Shown here: piece by piece, positions 33,594 through 42,578 of the stretch | How the letters are laid out: every line of letters begins with the position of its first letter | Position numbering within the stretch: the stretch's first letter is position 1 | Origin: Alkalibacillus almallahensis | Lineage (GTDB): Bacteria > Bacillota > Bacilli > Bacillales > Alkalibacillaceae | Assembly (NCBI RefSeq): GCF_011761495.1 | Contig: NZ_JAASRU010000010.1 | Coordinates: 1 to 64,000, forward strand | Reading direction: 5' to 3' | Length of the DNA stretch: 64,000 nt | Made by a program: the position numbers and the translations under genes | The notes under the pieces: model-generated | Databases searched by the model: none | Told to the model about the DNA's origin: nothing | What the model saw: only the letters and a program-made list of their open reading frames with translations

Positions 33594-34055
33594 TTACCTA
33601 TAAACATACTCCATAGGCTCGGTACAATGAACATAACCGTTCTTCTTGTAATGATTAATCGACTCATCACTTGGCCACACAATGACAAACTCATATTGAT
33701 TATCTTCAACCCACTGATTAATGGTTTCGAGTAACTGACTCCCAACACCTTGATTGCGATAGTCTGGACGCGTATAGACATTCGTCATAAATGCAAAGGG
33801 CTTCGTCACTCTACCAGGACGTGGCACCTTATGAACTAACTCTAGGTAACAATGCGACACGATGTTTCCTTGATCCTCAGCCACCCAGATAAACCACCTG
33901 CCACTAATCATCGCCTGCTCTAGAAATGACTCACATTCAATCGCGAACTCGTCGAATGATTCGTTACTTTTGCTTTCGTCATCCTCTATCGTAAAATCCC
34001 AGCGCATCTTAATTAGTTGTTTGATATCCATGGGTTCTGCGAGTCTTATCTTCAA
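33594..34055 (-). CDS. GNAT N-acetyltransferase
   Basis: 153 residues from TTG 34055, 7 bases after AAGGAGGG; the frame extends to 34097 without a signal. KIRLAEPMDIKQLIKMRWDF start, NVYTRPDYRNQGVGSQLLETI with the acetyl-CoA loop, and a short end DESINHYKKNGYVHC. This is a general Bacillus GNAT. The acceptor is unknown. Fifty bases before the next gene. Confidence 0.85.
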   Translation of the reverse strand: MKIRLAEPMDIKQLIKMRWDFTIEDDESKSNESFDEFAIECESFLEQAMISGRWFIWVAEDQGNIVSHCYLELVHKVPRPGRVTKPFAFMTNVYTRPDYRNQGVGSQLLETINQWVEDNQYEFVIVWPSDESINHYKKNGYVHCTEPMEYVYR

Positions 34056-34128
34056 ACTTAAACCCTCCTTGATTCTGATGATGATACTAGACACCACTTC
34101 AAATTAAGTAAAATCTTCTTTAACACCT

Positions 34129-35007
34129 TTAACCGTCATACTTAAAAGTACGAACCATCATCGTTTGTTTAAAGCCTAATTTCTCATATAATCGTTTTGC
34201 ATTTAAATTATCTTGATCAACAGCTAGAAATATTTCCTTCTTCTCAGTTTTAGCAAAGGTGTTTAGTACATGGGCAATCAAATCCGAAGCAATCCCTTTC
34301 CGTCTAGCATCTGGATGAACCGCAACATCTTCTAATCTAAGGAAATCAGTGTCTTCAACATCATCCCAAAGCACAGCGCCTAAAACATCTTGTTCTTCTT
34401 GAATATATCCTGCTTCCATCCCGAATTCATCTAAATAATGGCCGAGCCTGCTCTCAGGGTTTTGCCAATCAAACGCATCTTCAAACAGTTTAGCTACTGA
34501 GTGAAAATCAGGATCCTCACTACTAGATAATGAATAAATTGAGTTTTCAACGTTCAAGTTATCTAGAGCTGTTGAGTCATACACCATTTCATACTGTTCG
34601 TTTGTAATATGCCAATCTTCTTCTTTAAGTACTAGATTAGTCGTTTGATTTTCTTCAGGAACCCCTATTATTAAATCATCAAATTTTGATAATTTGGTAA
34701 GTGTCGCAAGCGCGAGAGTGACATTTTCAACAGTATGTTCTTCTTTGATAAATACAGGACCGATCACGAATGCTTCATCATCTCCAGGTTCATATAAGAA
34801 GCCTGTAAATCCGATTATTCGCGAATCTTTCTCAAGCATTATAATCGAGTCTTCAAACGTATTCTCATATTCCTTGATCTCAGCCATCAACTCATTTAAA
34901 TCGTTCACCCGTGGATAACCAATCCACTGTTCCTTACTCTCATAACTCAAACGGCAAAGCTCATCTACAAATTTTTCATCTTCCTTATTCGCAAATCTAT
35001 GTTTCAT
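34129..35007 (-). CDS. Two-domain GNAT acetyltransferase
   Basis: 292 residues from ATG 35007 (GGAGGTTCTA upstream). The N-terminal half (about 1-145) resembles a degenerate GNAT domain without an acetyl-CoA loop; the C-terminal half (about 160-292) is a full one: LRLEDVAVHPDARRKGIASDLIAHVL and NLNAKRLYEKLGFKQTMMVRTF. Tandem GNAT proteins of this plan include mycothiol synthase-like and Eis-like relatives. Substrate not evident. Confidence 0.85.
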   Translation of the reverse strand: MKHRFANKEDEKFVDELCRLSYESKEQWIGYPRVNDLNELMAEIKEYENTFEDSIIMLEKDSRIIGFTGFLYEPGDDEAFVIGPVFIKEEHTVENVTLALATLTKLSKFDDLIIGVPEENQTTNLVLKEEDWHITNEQYEMVYDSTALDNLNVENSIYSLSSSEDPDFHSVAKLFEDAFDWQNPESRLGHYLDEFGMEAGYIQEEQDVLGAVLWDDVEDTDFLRLEDVAVHPDARRKGIASDLIAHVLNTFAKTEKKEIFLAVDQDNLNAKRLYEKLGFKQTMMVRTFKYDG

Positions 35008-35114
35008 TAGAACCTCCATTTACTTGATATTCAATAAATTAACAACAATAATCATACTTTTTATTACTGCATGATTATGGATGCAGTTACCTTATTACGT
35101 TTTTTATTAAAACG

Positions 35115-35756
35115 CTACTTCGAAATAACGATCACACCACCACAATGTGAAATCGGGTAGAATTCACATTGAAGCGCGTTGGATAATGATAACTTAATTT
35201 CATCATAAACCAGATAAAATTCATCCTCGTCCCAAACATCTAAGTTTTCTAATCGACAAGCATTCAGTTCTTCTCGTGTTTCAAAAGCAATATCACCTAT
35301 AAGGAGTTGACCATCCTCTTCAAGAAGGGATACGAGCTGCTCGATAAACGGGATCTTCTCTTCATCCGTTAAATGATGCAATGTATACGTACTAACAATA
35401 AAGTCATATGTTTTCTCCACGATCTCAGGAGGCAAACCATTCGTGATATCCCACTCAATTAAATTAGCAGTGGGCATCTTGGATTGCGCAATTTCCTGCA
35501 TTTTCGTTGAAAAATCCAAACCATCTATTTGGTGACCATGTTCATATAGTTTGTGAGTCAACACCCCTGTTCCAAACCCAATATCCAAAACTTTTGATTC
35601 TTGCTTTTTCATGACTTTATTAAAGATGGTATTTAATATTTGTTTATATCCTGCAAAAGGGTACTGATTATTTTCTTCACTTACTTGGACCGTTTTGTCA
35701 TAATCATCTGCCCATAAATCAAAGCTATTTTTACTTAACACAACGTTTGCCTCCAT
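35115..35756 (-). CDS. Class I SAM-dependent methyltransferase (YrrT-like)
   Basis: 213 residues. N-terminus FDLWADDYDKTV, motif I VLDIGFGTGVLTHKL (SAM-binding), motif II area GLDFSTKMQEIAQ, and STYTLHHLTDEEK (the YrrT-type HHLTDEEK). That points to the YrrT family of small-molecule methyltransferases found near methionine and cysteine genes in bacilli, but no such genes are near here. The ATG at 35756 has GGAGGCAAACG-like AT-rich sequence around it rather than a classical site. Confidence 0.82.
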   Translation of the reverse strand: MEANVVLSKNSFDLWADDYDKTVQVSEENNQYPFAGYKQILNTIFNKVMKKQESKVLDIGFGTGVLTHKLYEHGHQIDGLDFSTKMQEIAQSKMPTANLIEWDITNGLPPEIVEKTYDFIVSTYTLHHLTDEEKIPFIEQLVSLLEEDGQLLIGDIAFETREELNACRLENLDVWDEDEFYLVYDEIKLSLSNALQCEFYPISHCGGVIVISK

Positions 35757-35795
35757 TACTTTTAAAATGTTTGATCATCCTTACATCAATCCGAA

Positions 35796-36443
35796 TTATG
35801 TAAAGATCTTCTGCAACACTCCTAAATCATCAACCACTCGATCAGCCTGTGCTAATTCACCATCACGTGCAAAGTCAAACTGGCAGCCAATCGCAGTTAG
35901 CCCATTGCCTTTTGCAGCGCGGACGTCCGATGAACGATCGCCCACAACAGCACCATCCGCGATAGTGTATTGATCTAAAATAGTTCGAACTAAATCCGCT
36001 TTATCGTCCGAATCGATTTGTTGAATACTAAAGGTTTCTGTCACCCATCGATTTAATTGATAATAACGCACAATCGCATTTAAATAATCAACTAAACCAT
36101 TACTCGCGATGAATAGGTCGTAACCTTTGGCCTTCAAATCTTGAAAAGTCGCTTCGACGCGAGGATATAAAGCTCCCCTTCCTTGATTAATTTGCTCAAT
36201 CAATCTTTCTAAAAAATACGTATCAACTTGTGCTCTGTCGGCTTCTGAGTGGTTGGGTAATAATGTTTCCCATACCACTGGCAGAGGCACGCCCATAATC
36301 TTTCGGTATTCCTCAAGAGGTGTTACGCCTTCCCATTTGCCCAGTGAACGTAAGTGGTCAAAGGTATCTTCAATCGCCCCTTCTAGAATCTGATCCGTTT
36401 GAAACAATGTCCCGTCCATATCAAAAATAATCCCCTGTTTCAT
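35796..36443 (-). CDS. HAD-superfamily hydrolase
   Basis: 215 residues. Motif 1 IIFDMDGTLF (nucleophile Asp 8, Asp 10), motif 2 FIASNG, motif 3 Lys in DDKADL and motif 4 VVGDRSSDV. With its helical cap this is of the beta-phosphoglucomutase/PGP-like class that takes phosphate off small sugars or phosphoglycolate. Substrate not inferable. AAAAGGGAGAC precedes ATG 36443. Confidence 0.9.
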   Translation of the reverse strand: MKQGIIFDMDGTLFQTDQILEGAIEDTFDHLRSLGKWEGVTPLEEYRKIMGVPLPVVWETLLPNHSEADRAQVDTYFLERLIEQINQGRGALYPRVEATFQDLKAKGYDLFIASNGLVDYLNAIVRYYQLNRWVTETFSIQQIDSDDKADLVRTILDQYTIADGAVVGDRSSDVRAAKGNGLTAIGCQFDFARDGELAQADRVVDDLGVLQKIFT

Positions 36444-36487
36444 TGGCTGGTCTCCCTTTTAATTCGATTAAGTGTTGTTCTAATGGG

Positions 36488-36904
36488 CTAGAATTTCAAC
36501 TGTTTCTTTTTATTAAATCTCTTAGACACTATGCCAATAAAACCAAGGATGAGTTGCATTAAACTTAATAACCATATTTGTAGAGCTGGTAAATACCATT
36601 CTCCTATTAACATAATGGGCATGATGGCAGATAAGAAAAGTAATAGTCCCCAAGTGAATGTTAATATGAATAGTTTATGATCTTTCTTCATAAAGCCATA
36701 TAACGATATCACGGCATTTCCAACCCCAAAAATAACCATGCCCATGATAGCTAAACTTTCCCAACTATTAAATGGCATTCTTCCAACCCATTCTGGTGGA
36801 AATGTCTCAAAAACTCCTTCTCCTGAAAGCATTGTTACACCTAAATAAAAAGCTCCTAACGACAATAATAAGTTATAAACATTTGAAATATTTTTTATAG
36901 ACAT
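36488..36904 (-). CDS. Membrane protein, four helices
   Basis: 138 residues; hydrophobic segments at about 10-27, 47-67, 75-97 and 103-126; the end is Lys-rich. CGAGGAGGACAAA precedes ATG 36904, so the start is firm. No known family. Confidence 0.68.
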   Translation of the reverse strand: MSIKNISNVYNLLLSLGAFYLGVTMLSGEGVFETFPPEWVGRMPFNSWESLAIMGMVIFGVGNAVISLYGFMKKDHKLFILTFTWGLLLFLSAIMPIMLIGEWYLPALQIWLLSLMQLILGFIGIVSKRFNKKKQLKF

Positions 36905-36958
36905 TTTGTCCTCCTCGTATAAGTGATTGACTCAAGTGATGACTAAAAAGCACAACAA

Positions 36959-37483
36959 TTACGTCAATTTTGATATCACGTCATCTACATCTTCCCACTC
37001 ATAGGTTAATAGATTAAGTTCAGCTCCACCAATCTTCACCTGTTCAGACTTGATTTGCTTCGCTCCATAATGCTCATAGAAACGGCAAGCATCATTACCC
37101 TCTAATACTTCTACAAACACGCGATTGTAGCCAAGTTCATTAAACTTAAAAAATAGCTGTTTGAACAATTCCTTGCCAATTCCTCTACCCTGATAAGCCT
37201 CAAGAAGATAAATAGATGTTAAATCGCCTGCGTTTTCCGTCGTATTTTCATCTCTTTTCCCACAATCAGCAAAACCGACAATTTCTCCGTCATCATTTTC
37301 TGCCACAAACACATACTGATCGTTTTGAGCAATATTATCCTTCCATTTATCGCTGCGTCTCTCATAAGACATGTTATCTAAAAAGTCATCTGGAATAATA
37401 TTTTTGTAAGTCGTCTTCCAACTTTCAACATGTACGATTCCTATCGAATATGCGTCTTGAAATTCTGCTTCACGAATCATCAT
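36959..37483 (-). CDS. GNAT N-acetyltransferase
   Basis: 174 residues from ATG 37483 (GAGGTG 6 bases upstream). MIREAEFQDAYSIGIVHVESWKTTYKNIIPDDFL is the start of the large Bacillus GNAT group that includes phosphinothricin and puromycin-like acetyltransferases; LTSIYLLEAYQGRGIGKELFKQ is the acetyl-CoA loop and CRFYEHYGAK the last motif. Acceptor unknown. Confidence 0.87.
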   Translation of the reverse strand: MMIREAEFQDAYSIGIVHVESWKTTYKNIIPDDFLDNMSYERRSDKWKDNIAQNDQYVFVAENDDGEIVGFADCGKRDENTTENAGDLTSIYLLEAYQGRGIGKELFKQLFFKFNELGYNRVFVEVLEGNDACRFYEHYGAKQIKSEQVKIGGAELNLLTYEWEDVDDVISKLT

Positions 37484-37544
37484 CGTTAACACCTCAATAG
37501 ATTTATAAAAACTATGCTTTTAAGTCAAAGCAAGCTCTACAAGA

Positions 37545-38033
37545 TTATAAATATAAATGCAATACATGCTGTGGTCCTTTAGTGCCGTCGACAATTTCAC
37601 CTTCATCGACAAAACCCATCTTTATATACAAGTTCAGAGCTGCGACATTCTTCTTATTAACACCAAGGACGATTTCATTTACCTCTGGGAGTTCCTCATT
37701 AACGAAAGAAGGTAATAATTGTAAGGCCTTTTTAGCTAATCCTTTGCCTTGAAAGGTTGAATCAATTGAAAATGATGTTAAAACACGAGCCCGAGGATTA
37801 TCACTATACTTCTGAACTTTCGCTCCGTCTTCCAAAGCAAAATAACCCACTGGTCGATCACCATCTAAAATTAAGACATGGTTAGAAGTACTCGTCACCT
37901 TGGGATTATGAATCTTTTCTATCGGCAGCATCGTAAACATTAGTTGTTCTTCTGGTAAATGATAGTCCTCTAGAAAAGGCTTGTATGCTTCTGTGTACTG
38001 TATTAATGAAATAGATGATTGTTGTAATGTCAT
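37545..38033 (-). CDS. GNAT N-acetyltransferase
   Basis: 162 residues from ATG 38033, which follows GGAGGACGTT. VGYFALEDG, then RVLTSFSIDSTFQGKGLAKKAL for acetyl-CoA binding, and NVAALNLYIKMGFVDEGE. The frame's longer form begins inside the neighbouring GNAT gene (38056-38529) and has no ribosome binding site. The two lie in tandem about 22 bases apart and may work together or be diverged duplicates. Confidence 0.85.
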   Translation of the reverse strand: MTLQQSSISLIQYTEAYKPFLEDYHLPEEQLMFTMLPIEKIHNPKVTSTSNHVLILDGDRPVGYFALEDGAKVQKYSDNPRARVLTSFSIDSTFQGKGLAKKALQLLPSFVNEELPEVNEIVLGVNKKNVAALNLYIKMGFVDEGEIVDGTKGPQHVLHLYL

Positions 38034-38055
38034 AACGTCCTCCGATTTAATTGTC

Positions 38056-38529
38056 TTAGTTTGATTGAATAACCTCATACTCCATCTTTAAAAATTCATA
38101 GACACTGCCATTGGTATGCTGCATGAATGTCTTAACATCTCTAAAACCAAATGTCCTATAGACGTTGATCGCTCGTTGGTTAAAGGTCTCAACGGATAAG
38201 GTAATGCTTTGGGGTTCATATTCACGCTGCACAAACTCAATCCCCGCTTCAAGAAAAGCTAATCCCTTACCATGTCCTGTTAGATCAGGTCGCATGCCTA
38301 AGGCTATATCTACTGTTTGATCATCGACTGGATTCACACTGAAGAAACCTATTAATTCACCGCGATCCATCACCGCATACTTCGAATCCCCCCGCTTAGC
38401 TGGATCGATAAATTCTTCTAAGTCCTCTTCGTCCGCTTCCATATCATAAAATGAATAGTCACCATCATAGTGCCAATTAAATGCAATTTCCTCAGCCTGT
38501 GACTGCGTCATAATCTCTAATTGATACAT
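38056..38529 (-). CDS. GNAT N-acetyltransferase (RimI-like)
   Basis: 157 residues: YQLEIMTQSQAEEIAFNWHYDGDYSFYDMEAD, ELIGFFSVNPV, VDIALGMRPDLTGHGKGLAFLEAGI and TFNQRAINVYRTFGFRDVKTF. It matches a group of Bacillus enzymes with the WHYDGDYSFYDM stretch. Its position directly before another GNAT gene on the same strand suggests an operon. Substrate unknown. AAAAAGG precedes the ATG closely. Confidence 0.85.
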   Translation of the reverse strand: MYQLEIMTQSQAEEIAFNWHYDGDYSFYDMEADEEDLEEFIDPAKRGDSKYAVMDRGELIGFFSVNPVDDQTVDIALGMRPDLTGHGKGLAFLEAGIEFVQREYEPQSITLSVETFNQRAINVYRTFGFRDVKTFMQHTNGSVYEFLKMEYEVIQSN

Positions 38530-38546
38530 CCTTTTTCATCCTTTAC

Positions 38547-38786
38547 TTAATCGGAATCAACCTTACCTTTTTCTTTTTCATCAAATTTTTTAATGCTCCT
38601 CGCTGTACCTTTTAGACCTAGGTAAAAGATAAATGAACCCACTAAGATACAAATAATAAACCAGTAAACTCCTCCTTGAAGTTCGTCGATATATAAATAA
38701 CCTAGGAACATCAGTAATGGCCCATATAGGATGTAGAGGAGATTTGTAACTAGTTCAAAGACATCGCTAACGTATTCTTTGTTCAC
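38547..38786 (-). CDS. Small membrane protein with charged tail
   Basis: 79 residues from GTG 38786, which stands 6 bases after AAAGGACGGTG. Two or three hydrophobic segments (about 12-28, 36-58) and a very basic-acidic end RSIKKFDEKEKGKVDSD. The longer frame to 38846 overlaps the DUF6366-like gene and lacks a signal. Unknown function. Confidence 0.6.
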   Translation of the reverse strand: MNKEYVSDVFELVTNLLYILYGPLLMFLGYLYIDELQGGVYWFIICILVGSFIFYLGLKGTARSIKKFDEKEKGKVDSD

Positions 38787-38842
38787 AGGGCACACCGTCC
38801 TTTTAACTAAATCACTTCTCCCGTCAACCTCAGGACAAATCA

Positions 38843-39031
38843 TCACAAGAAAGCATTATAAACAATCAATCCAACGATTAGGATCAAAATCAGCACACCC
38901 GTAAACTTCCAACTCATGCCGCCGACTAAATCAGCCATGTTACTACCATGCGCACTGCTGGATGGGTGTTTTAACTCTTCTTGTCTCATGCGTTCTCGAC
39001 GTTCTTCTGGGCTTTGGTTATTGTTGCTCAT
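38843..39031 (-). CDS. DUF6366-like small membrane protein
   Basis: 62 residues. QSPEERRERMRQEELKHPSS, then NMADLVGGMSWKFTGVLILILIVGLIV: a charged helix, a VGG-W turn and one membrane helix. The paralogue at 49315-49527 has the same elements (TPEERRERVRQEERQ, SLVDLVGGLNWKVT). This is the DUF6366 type as I remember it. The ATG shares one base with the stop of the upstream GNAT gene (TAATG), so translation is coupled; the ribosome binding site GAAGGGG lies inside that gene. Function unknown. Confidence 0.75.
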   Translation of the reverse strand: MSNNNQSPEERRERMRQEELKHPSSSAHGSNMADLVGGMSWKFTGVLILILIVGLIVYNAFL

Positions 39032-39777
39032 TAAACCCCTTCTTTCTTCAATTTGTATGTATACTTTTTCTCCGTCATATGACAACCATTCGCTTCGAAA
39101 ATGTGTTGCATCGGTGTGTTATATTCACCAGTCGCACCAATATAATAGGAAGCTCCTAAGTTACTTAAATAGTGGAGTGACTGAAGATGCAGTGCTCTTC
39201 CCCATCTTTGGCCACGATATTTCGGAATGATGCCAAAATAAAATAGTCTTCCTTCGTCTGTCGTGCCTGGTTCAATTTGGGGCATGGTTACACCAACTGG
39301 GTCGTCATTCATGAAAACAGTGAGACAACTGTTAACGTATCCAGGTCCGAGTTCCTTTTTCATCCCTTCAAATTCTCGATCGACTGACACAAATGAAGCG
39401 TTTAGAGAATCAGCACTCGCTTCCTGCCAAACACGTTTAAATAAGTCTGGTGATGTTTGTTTTAATGGTTTCAATTCAAACTGAACGTTGTCATCATATC
39501 TAGGCAGATTAGTCAGATCTCGTCTGTAAAAATACTGCGTGTCGACTAATTGAAAACCTGAGCCCTTGAGTTTTTGTGGAAACTTAGATTTGTTAGCTTC
39601 TTGTTCATTTAACACAACAGATACAGACTGCACTTGCTTAGATGTAGTGAATGTCTCAAGGTCCCTAAGCAATTGCTTGAAAGCGTCGGCTGTCTTAATA
39701 TCACCGAGCTCTTCCACCACGACATACTCAGGTGACCCATCGATTAACTTGATATTCGGATTAGATAAAGTCGACAT
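39031..39777 (-). CDS. GNAT-type acetyltransferase, two-part
   Basis: 248 residues; ATG 39777 is 8 bases after AAGGAG. The N-terminal part (about 1-95) is a helical and strand extension; the C-terminal part has VGVTMPQIEPGTTDEGRLFYFGIIPKYRGQRWGRALHLQSL (acetyl-CoA site with R-G-Q-R-W-G) and NTPMQHIFEANGCHMTEKKY. Its stop overlaps the start of the DUF6366-like gene. Acceptor unknown. Confidence 0.78.
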   Translation of the reverse strand: MSTLSNPNIKLIDGSPEYVVVEELGDIKTADAFKQLLRDLETFTTSKQVQSVSVVLNEQEANKSKFPQKLKGSGFQLVDTQYFYRRDLTNLPRYDDNVQFELKPLKQTSPDLFKRVWQEASADSLNASFVSVDREFEGMKKELGPGYVNSCLTVFMNDDPVGVTMPQIEPGTTDEGRLFYFGIIPKYRGQRWGRALHLQSLHYLSNLGASYYIGATGEYNTPMQHIFEANGCHMTEKKYTYKLKKEGV

Positions 39778-40156
39778 CACTCAAGCTCCTTGTGCAACTC
39801 AATATATGTTAAAAAATTCAGTAAATTAATCACATTTTACCATATTTTTGGATAGAAAAATATATAAGTAAAATAAAAAGGCATGCATATCTAACTAAAC
39901 AGGACAGCTTTGAAGTACAAATTTGTAATTTGAACTCTTAATTTACCTACTTTTTCACATTAAATTATGAACTAATTTGTAGATTTAACTATAATTAAAA
40001 TTGCACAGCTAAATACAGAAATTTAAAACTTATTAGTATTTTTATGGTAAAGTAAGAGGAAGAGAGTTGTTCAACTGCCGTACAGAATACTCTAAGAATC
40101 TATCAGGACTTAAATACAATAATTTAAGAATTATTTGTTTATAGGAGGTTACTCAA
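39778..40156. other. Intergenic region between divergent genes
   Basis: About 380 AT-rich bases between a minus-strand and a plus-strand gene. It should contain promoters for both. No hairpin, repeat or frame with a ribosome binding site was seen apart from the AGGAGG of the next gene. Confidence 0.4.
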
Positions 40157-40696
40157 GTGGAGATCGGAAAAGAATATTTGAGGGTTGTAATAGAAAGATT
40201 GATTAGTGTAAAAAACCTTGGAGATAAGACTTTAAACCAATTATCAGATGAACAAATACATTGGAATTATAATGATGAGTCCAACAGCGTAGCCATAATA
40301 GTAAAGCATTTAAGTGGAAATATGGTATCAAGGTGGAGTGACTTTTTAACTTCAGATGGGGAAAAAGAATACCGAAATCGTGACGAAGAATTCATAGATG
40401 ATATAACGACGAAAGCCGAGTTAATTACGGTTTGGGAAAAAGGTTGGGACGTCCTAATTCAGACACTAACAGATTTAAGTGAGACAGATTTATTAAAATA
40501 TATATCCATTCGTGGTGAAAAGCATTTGGTAATAGAGGCTATAGAAAGACAAATGGCACACTACGCCTATCATGTTGGACAAATTGTTTATGTTGGTAAA
40601 CAACTAAAGGGAACTAATTGGAATAGCCTCAGCATTCCTAAAGGGAAATCTGAAGAATATCTAAAGGAAATGTTAGAAAAGCATCAAGACAAATAG
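40157..40696 (+). CDS. DinB-superfamily protein, DUF1572
   Basis: 179 residues. Four-helix DinB-like bundle with three putative metal-binding histidines: H51 (VKHLSGNM) and the pair in QMAHYAYHVGQIVY (about H134, H138). The text LSDEQIHWNYNDESNSVAIIVKHLSGNM is the DUF1572 signature. Related bacillithiol- and mycothiol-dependent enzymes use this fold, but the role of DUF1572 is unknown. GTG start with AGGAGGTTACTCAA upstream. Followed by a hairpin. Confidence 0.85.
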   Translation: MEIGKEYLRVVIERLISVKNLGDKTLNQLSDEQIHWNYNDESNSVAIIVKHLSGNMVSRWSDFLTSDGEKEYRNRDEEFIDDITTKAELITVWEKGWDVLIQTLTDLSETDLLKYISIRGEKHLVIEAIERQMAHYAYHVGQIVYVGKQLKGTNWNSLSIPKGKSEEYLKEMLEKHQDK

Positions 40697-40701
40697 TTTA
40701 A

Positions 40702-40742
40702 AACAAGAGCGTGTTTCTCGAACGAAATACGCTCTTGTTTGT
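40702..40742 (+). terminator. Hairpin after the DinB gene
   Basis: AACAAGAGCGT (40702-40712) pairs with ACGCTCTTGTT (40729-40739); the plus-strand tail has only three to four T. It probably works as the terminator of the DinB-like gene. Confidence 0.6.
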
Positions 40743-40903
40743 ATCTGAAATTACTTTGATCTTTGCATGTCATTTGCAGTCCTTCAATATTTAGTTTAGT
40801 CCACAGGGAACGTCAATGTTTTTGAGTGAATGGTACATATAAGTCAAATAAAAAATTGATATAACAATAAATAATACGGAAATTTGGATGAGAGAAGGAG
40901 TTT

Positions 40904-41317
40904 ATGGGGCTGATTCAGCATCAGGTTGGCGACCTGAAGGCGTTAGGCGCTACTCATGTTCTTTCTTATCAATCCGATCACCTTGTTGATAACATTATAT
41001 ACAGCAATGGTGAACCGATTGATTCGGTTTTAGATGTAATGGGGGACCCATTATTCTCACCATCGCTCGAGGCACTCAAGAAAGGCGGCAAATTCTGTAT
41101 ATCAGAATCTGCTGGTGTTCAAACGACGAACATAGATTTTCGAACGCTATATTTGAAACATATTACACGGATGCTTAAAGCAATTTCAGATGGACTAATC
41201 AAACCTGTTATCGATCGAACATTTCCATTAGAAGAAACGCAAGATGCTCAAGTTTATTTTAAAGAATCAGACAAACTCGGCAAAGTCGTCTTGCTTCCTG
41301 ACGAAAAAACTTTATAA
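40904..41317 (+). pseudogene. 3' part of a zinc-type/quinone MDR dehydrogenase gene
   Basis: 137 residues corresponding only to the second half of the Rossmann domain and the C-terminal part of a medium-chain dehydrogenase (LKALGATHVLSYQSD, DSVLDVMGD, GGKFCISESAG, FPLEETQDAQVYFKESDKLGKVVL). About 190 residues, including the GroES-like domain and the glycine motif, are missing. GAGAGAAGGAG before the ATG may allow translation of the piece, but it cannot be a working dehydrogenase. Confidence 0.75.
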
Positions 41318-41529
41318 TATGAAAATGCTCAGACTCCATTCTTAAGGGTTTCCGTTATTTTGTGAAAAAGTTTAAATCACAGCGATTATTTCATGTTGAA
41401 TCTTTGTATATAATAAACCAACGACCATATTACAACTGGGGCGCTTTTGCATCTCGTTTGTAATAAGATTTGAATGATATTAATGACGACATTCCTTCCT
41501 CAACTAATGCCTGCTGTTAGCTTAATGAG

Positions 41530-41718
41530 TTACGGTATCATTACACTCATAAACGAATACACAATAAGCGTAAATGTAATGGCAACCCAAACGGTATTTC
41601 TATCCTTATCTTCATCACCGTTTTTTATTTTTTCCGCTAAAAACACAGTATTCAGAACGAATGCGATACAAAGTATTGGCATCAAATAAATGGCGACCAT
41701 TTGCATTAATCCCATCAT
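41530..41718 (-). CDS. Small membrane protein
   Basis: 62 residues from ATG 41718 (AAGGGGGA 7 bases upstream). Two helices (about 7-26 and 45-61) separated by the highly charged EKIKNGDEDKDRNTVW. The longer frame to 41775 has no ribosome binding site. Unknown function. Confidence 0.65.
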   Translation of the reverse strand: MMGLMQMVAIYLMPILCIAFVLNTVFLAEKIKNGDEDKDRNTVWVAITFTLIVYSFMSVMIP

Positions 41719-41857
41719 CTTCAATTCCCCCTTGTTAAAAATCTTTTGTTTAACATTAATTTCTAATTCGTCCATTCCAGATTCCTATATCATCATAATT
41801 GTAATGAAGACTGCTAAAAAAATGCAATAAAAATGAAAAATTCCAACAAAAAACATG

Positions 41858-41895
41858 CAAAAAAGACCTGATAGTTATAAAACCCCTATCAGGTC
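41858..41895 (-). terminator. Terminator of the drug-export gene
   Basis: GACCTGATAG (41865-41874) and CTATCAGGTC (41886-41895) pair perfectly; on the minus strand T6 follows (CTTTTTTGC). It ends the transcript of the gene at 42017-42496. Confidence 0.8.
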
Positions 41896-42016
41896 ACTGA
41901 TGTTAGTGTTTGTTCACGTGTTTTGCAATTTTCTCTAAGAAAACGGAACTCGTTAACTCGCTCTGAGTGTTTTGGCATCGGCGAACATTGTTTTCCATCC
42001 GCTTTTCTTCTATAAT

Positions 42017-42496
42017 TTATGATAAGTTGACGATGGTTACGACGAATTCTTCAGCAAAGACGGACAAAGTTGCCATAGTGACAGCTAAGGTCATCATACC
42101 AAGATTCGTCCAGACGAATATTTTGCGTTTCGATATGCCGAATGTCGCAACGGTACTCGCACCGACCTGGCTACTAAACAGGAGTGATGAAACGAAACAA
42201 ACGCCAAGTGCACCGTAACGTTCGAAGGTCGCTTTTATTTTAGGATTGACCGCAGCCGCAGTCGTTTCGCGTTTCCGCCATTTTTGTTTGAGTTTATGGA
42301 AGCCAGCTTTAATGGTCGATCCGAAAAAGATAAAGATAAGCACACTGACCGCATTCCCGAGTACAGCGATTGTAAGAGTTACGAGCGGCGAAAAATCAAA
42401 GACGATAATCCCCATTGGGACAGTTAAAGCCACTTCCAAAAACGGCACCATACTAACAAAGAACACAAACAACACTTGAAGGATTACATTTTCCAT
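42017..42496 (-). CDS. Small multidrug export protein (PF06695, COG2426)
   Basis: 159 residues, four to five membrane helices. Features: FVSMVPFLEVALTVPMGII near the start, loop LKQKWRKR in the middle, and ERYGALGVCFVSSLLFSSQVGAST. This is the family called small multidrug export protein. It lies divergent to a TetR-type repressor gene, with two copies of a possible operator between them, so it is probably its target. Substrate unknown. Confidence 0.82.
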   Translation of the reverse strand: MENVILQVLFVFFVSMVPFLEVALTVPMGIIVFDFSPLVTLTIAVLGNAVSVLIFIFFGSTIKAGFHKLKQKWRKRETTAAAVNPKIKATFERYGALGVCFVSSLLFSSQVGASTVATFGISKRKIFVWTNLGMMTLAVTMATLSVFAEEFVVTIVNLS

Positions 42497-42520
42497 ACCA
42501 TCACCGCCTTTTATTTAAGT

Positions 42521-42556
42521 CAACTGACCTAAATTCATTATAATACAACTGACCTA
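42521..42556. promoter_or_regulatory. Candidate TetR operators and promoter
   Basis: CAACTGACCTA occurs twice, at 42521-42531 and 42546-42556, 25 bases apart, on both sides of a TATAAT (42539-42544) in the 82-base gap between the divergent exporter and tetR genes. A repressor bound here would block both genes. The repeats are direct rather than palindromic, which is unusual for TetR. Confidence 0.55.
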
Positions 42557-42578
42557 TAAAAGCAAGGAGCGTTTTTCA

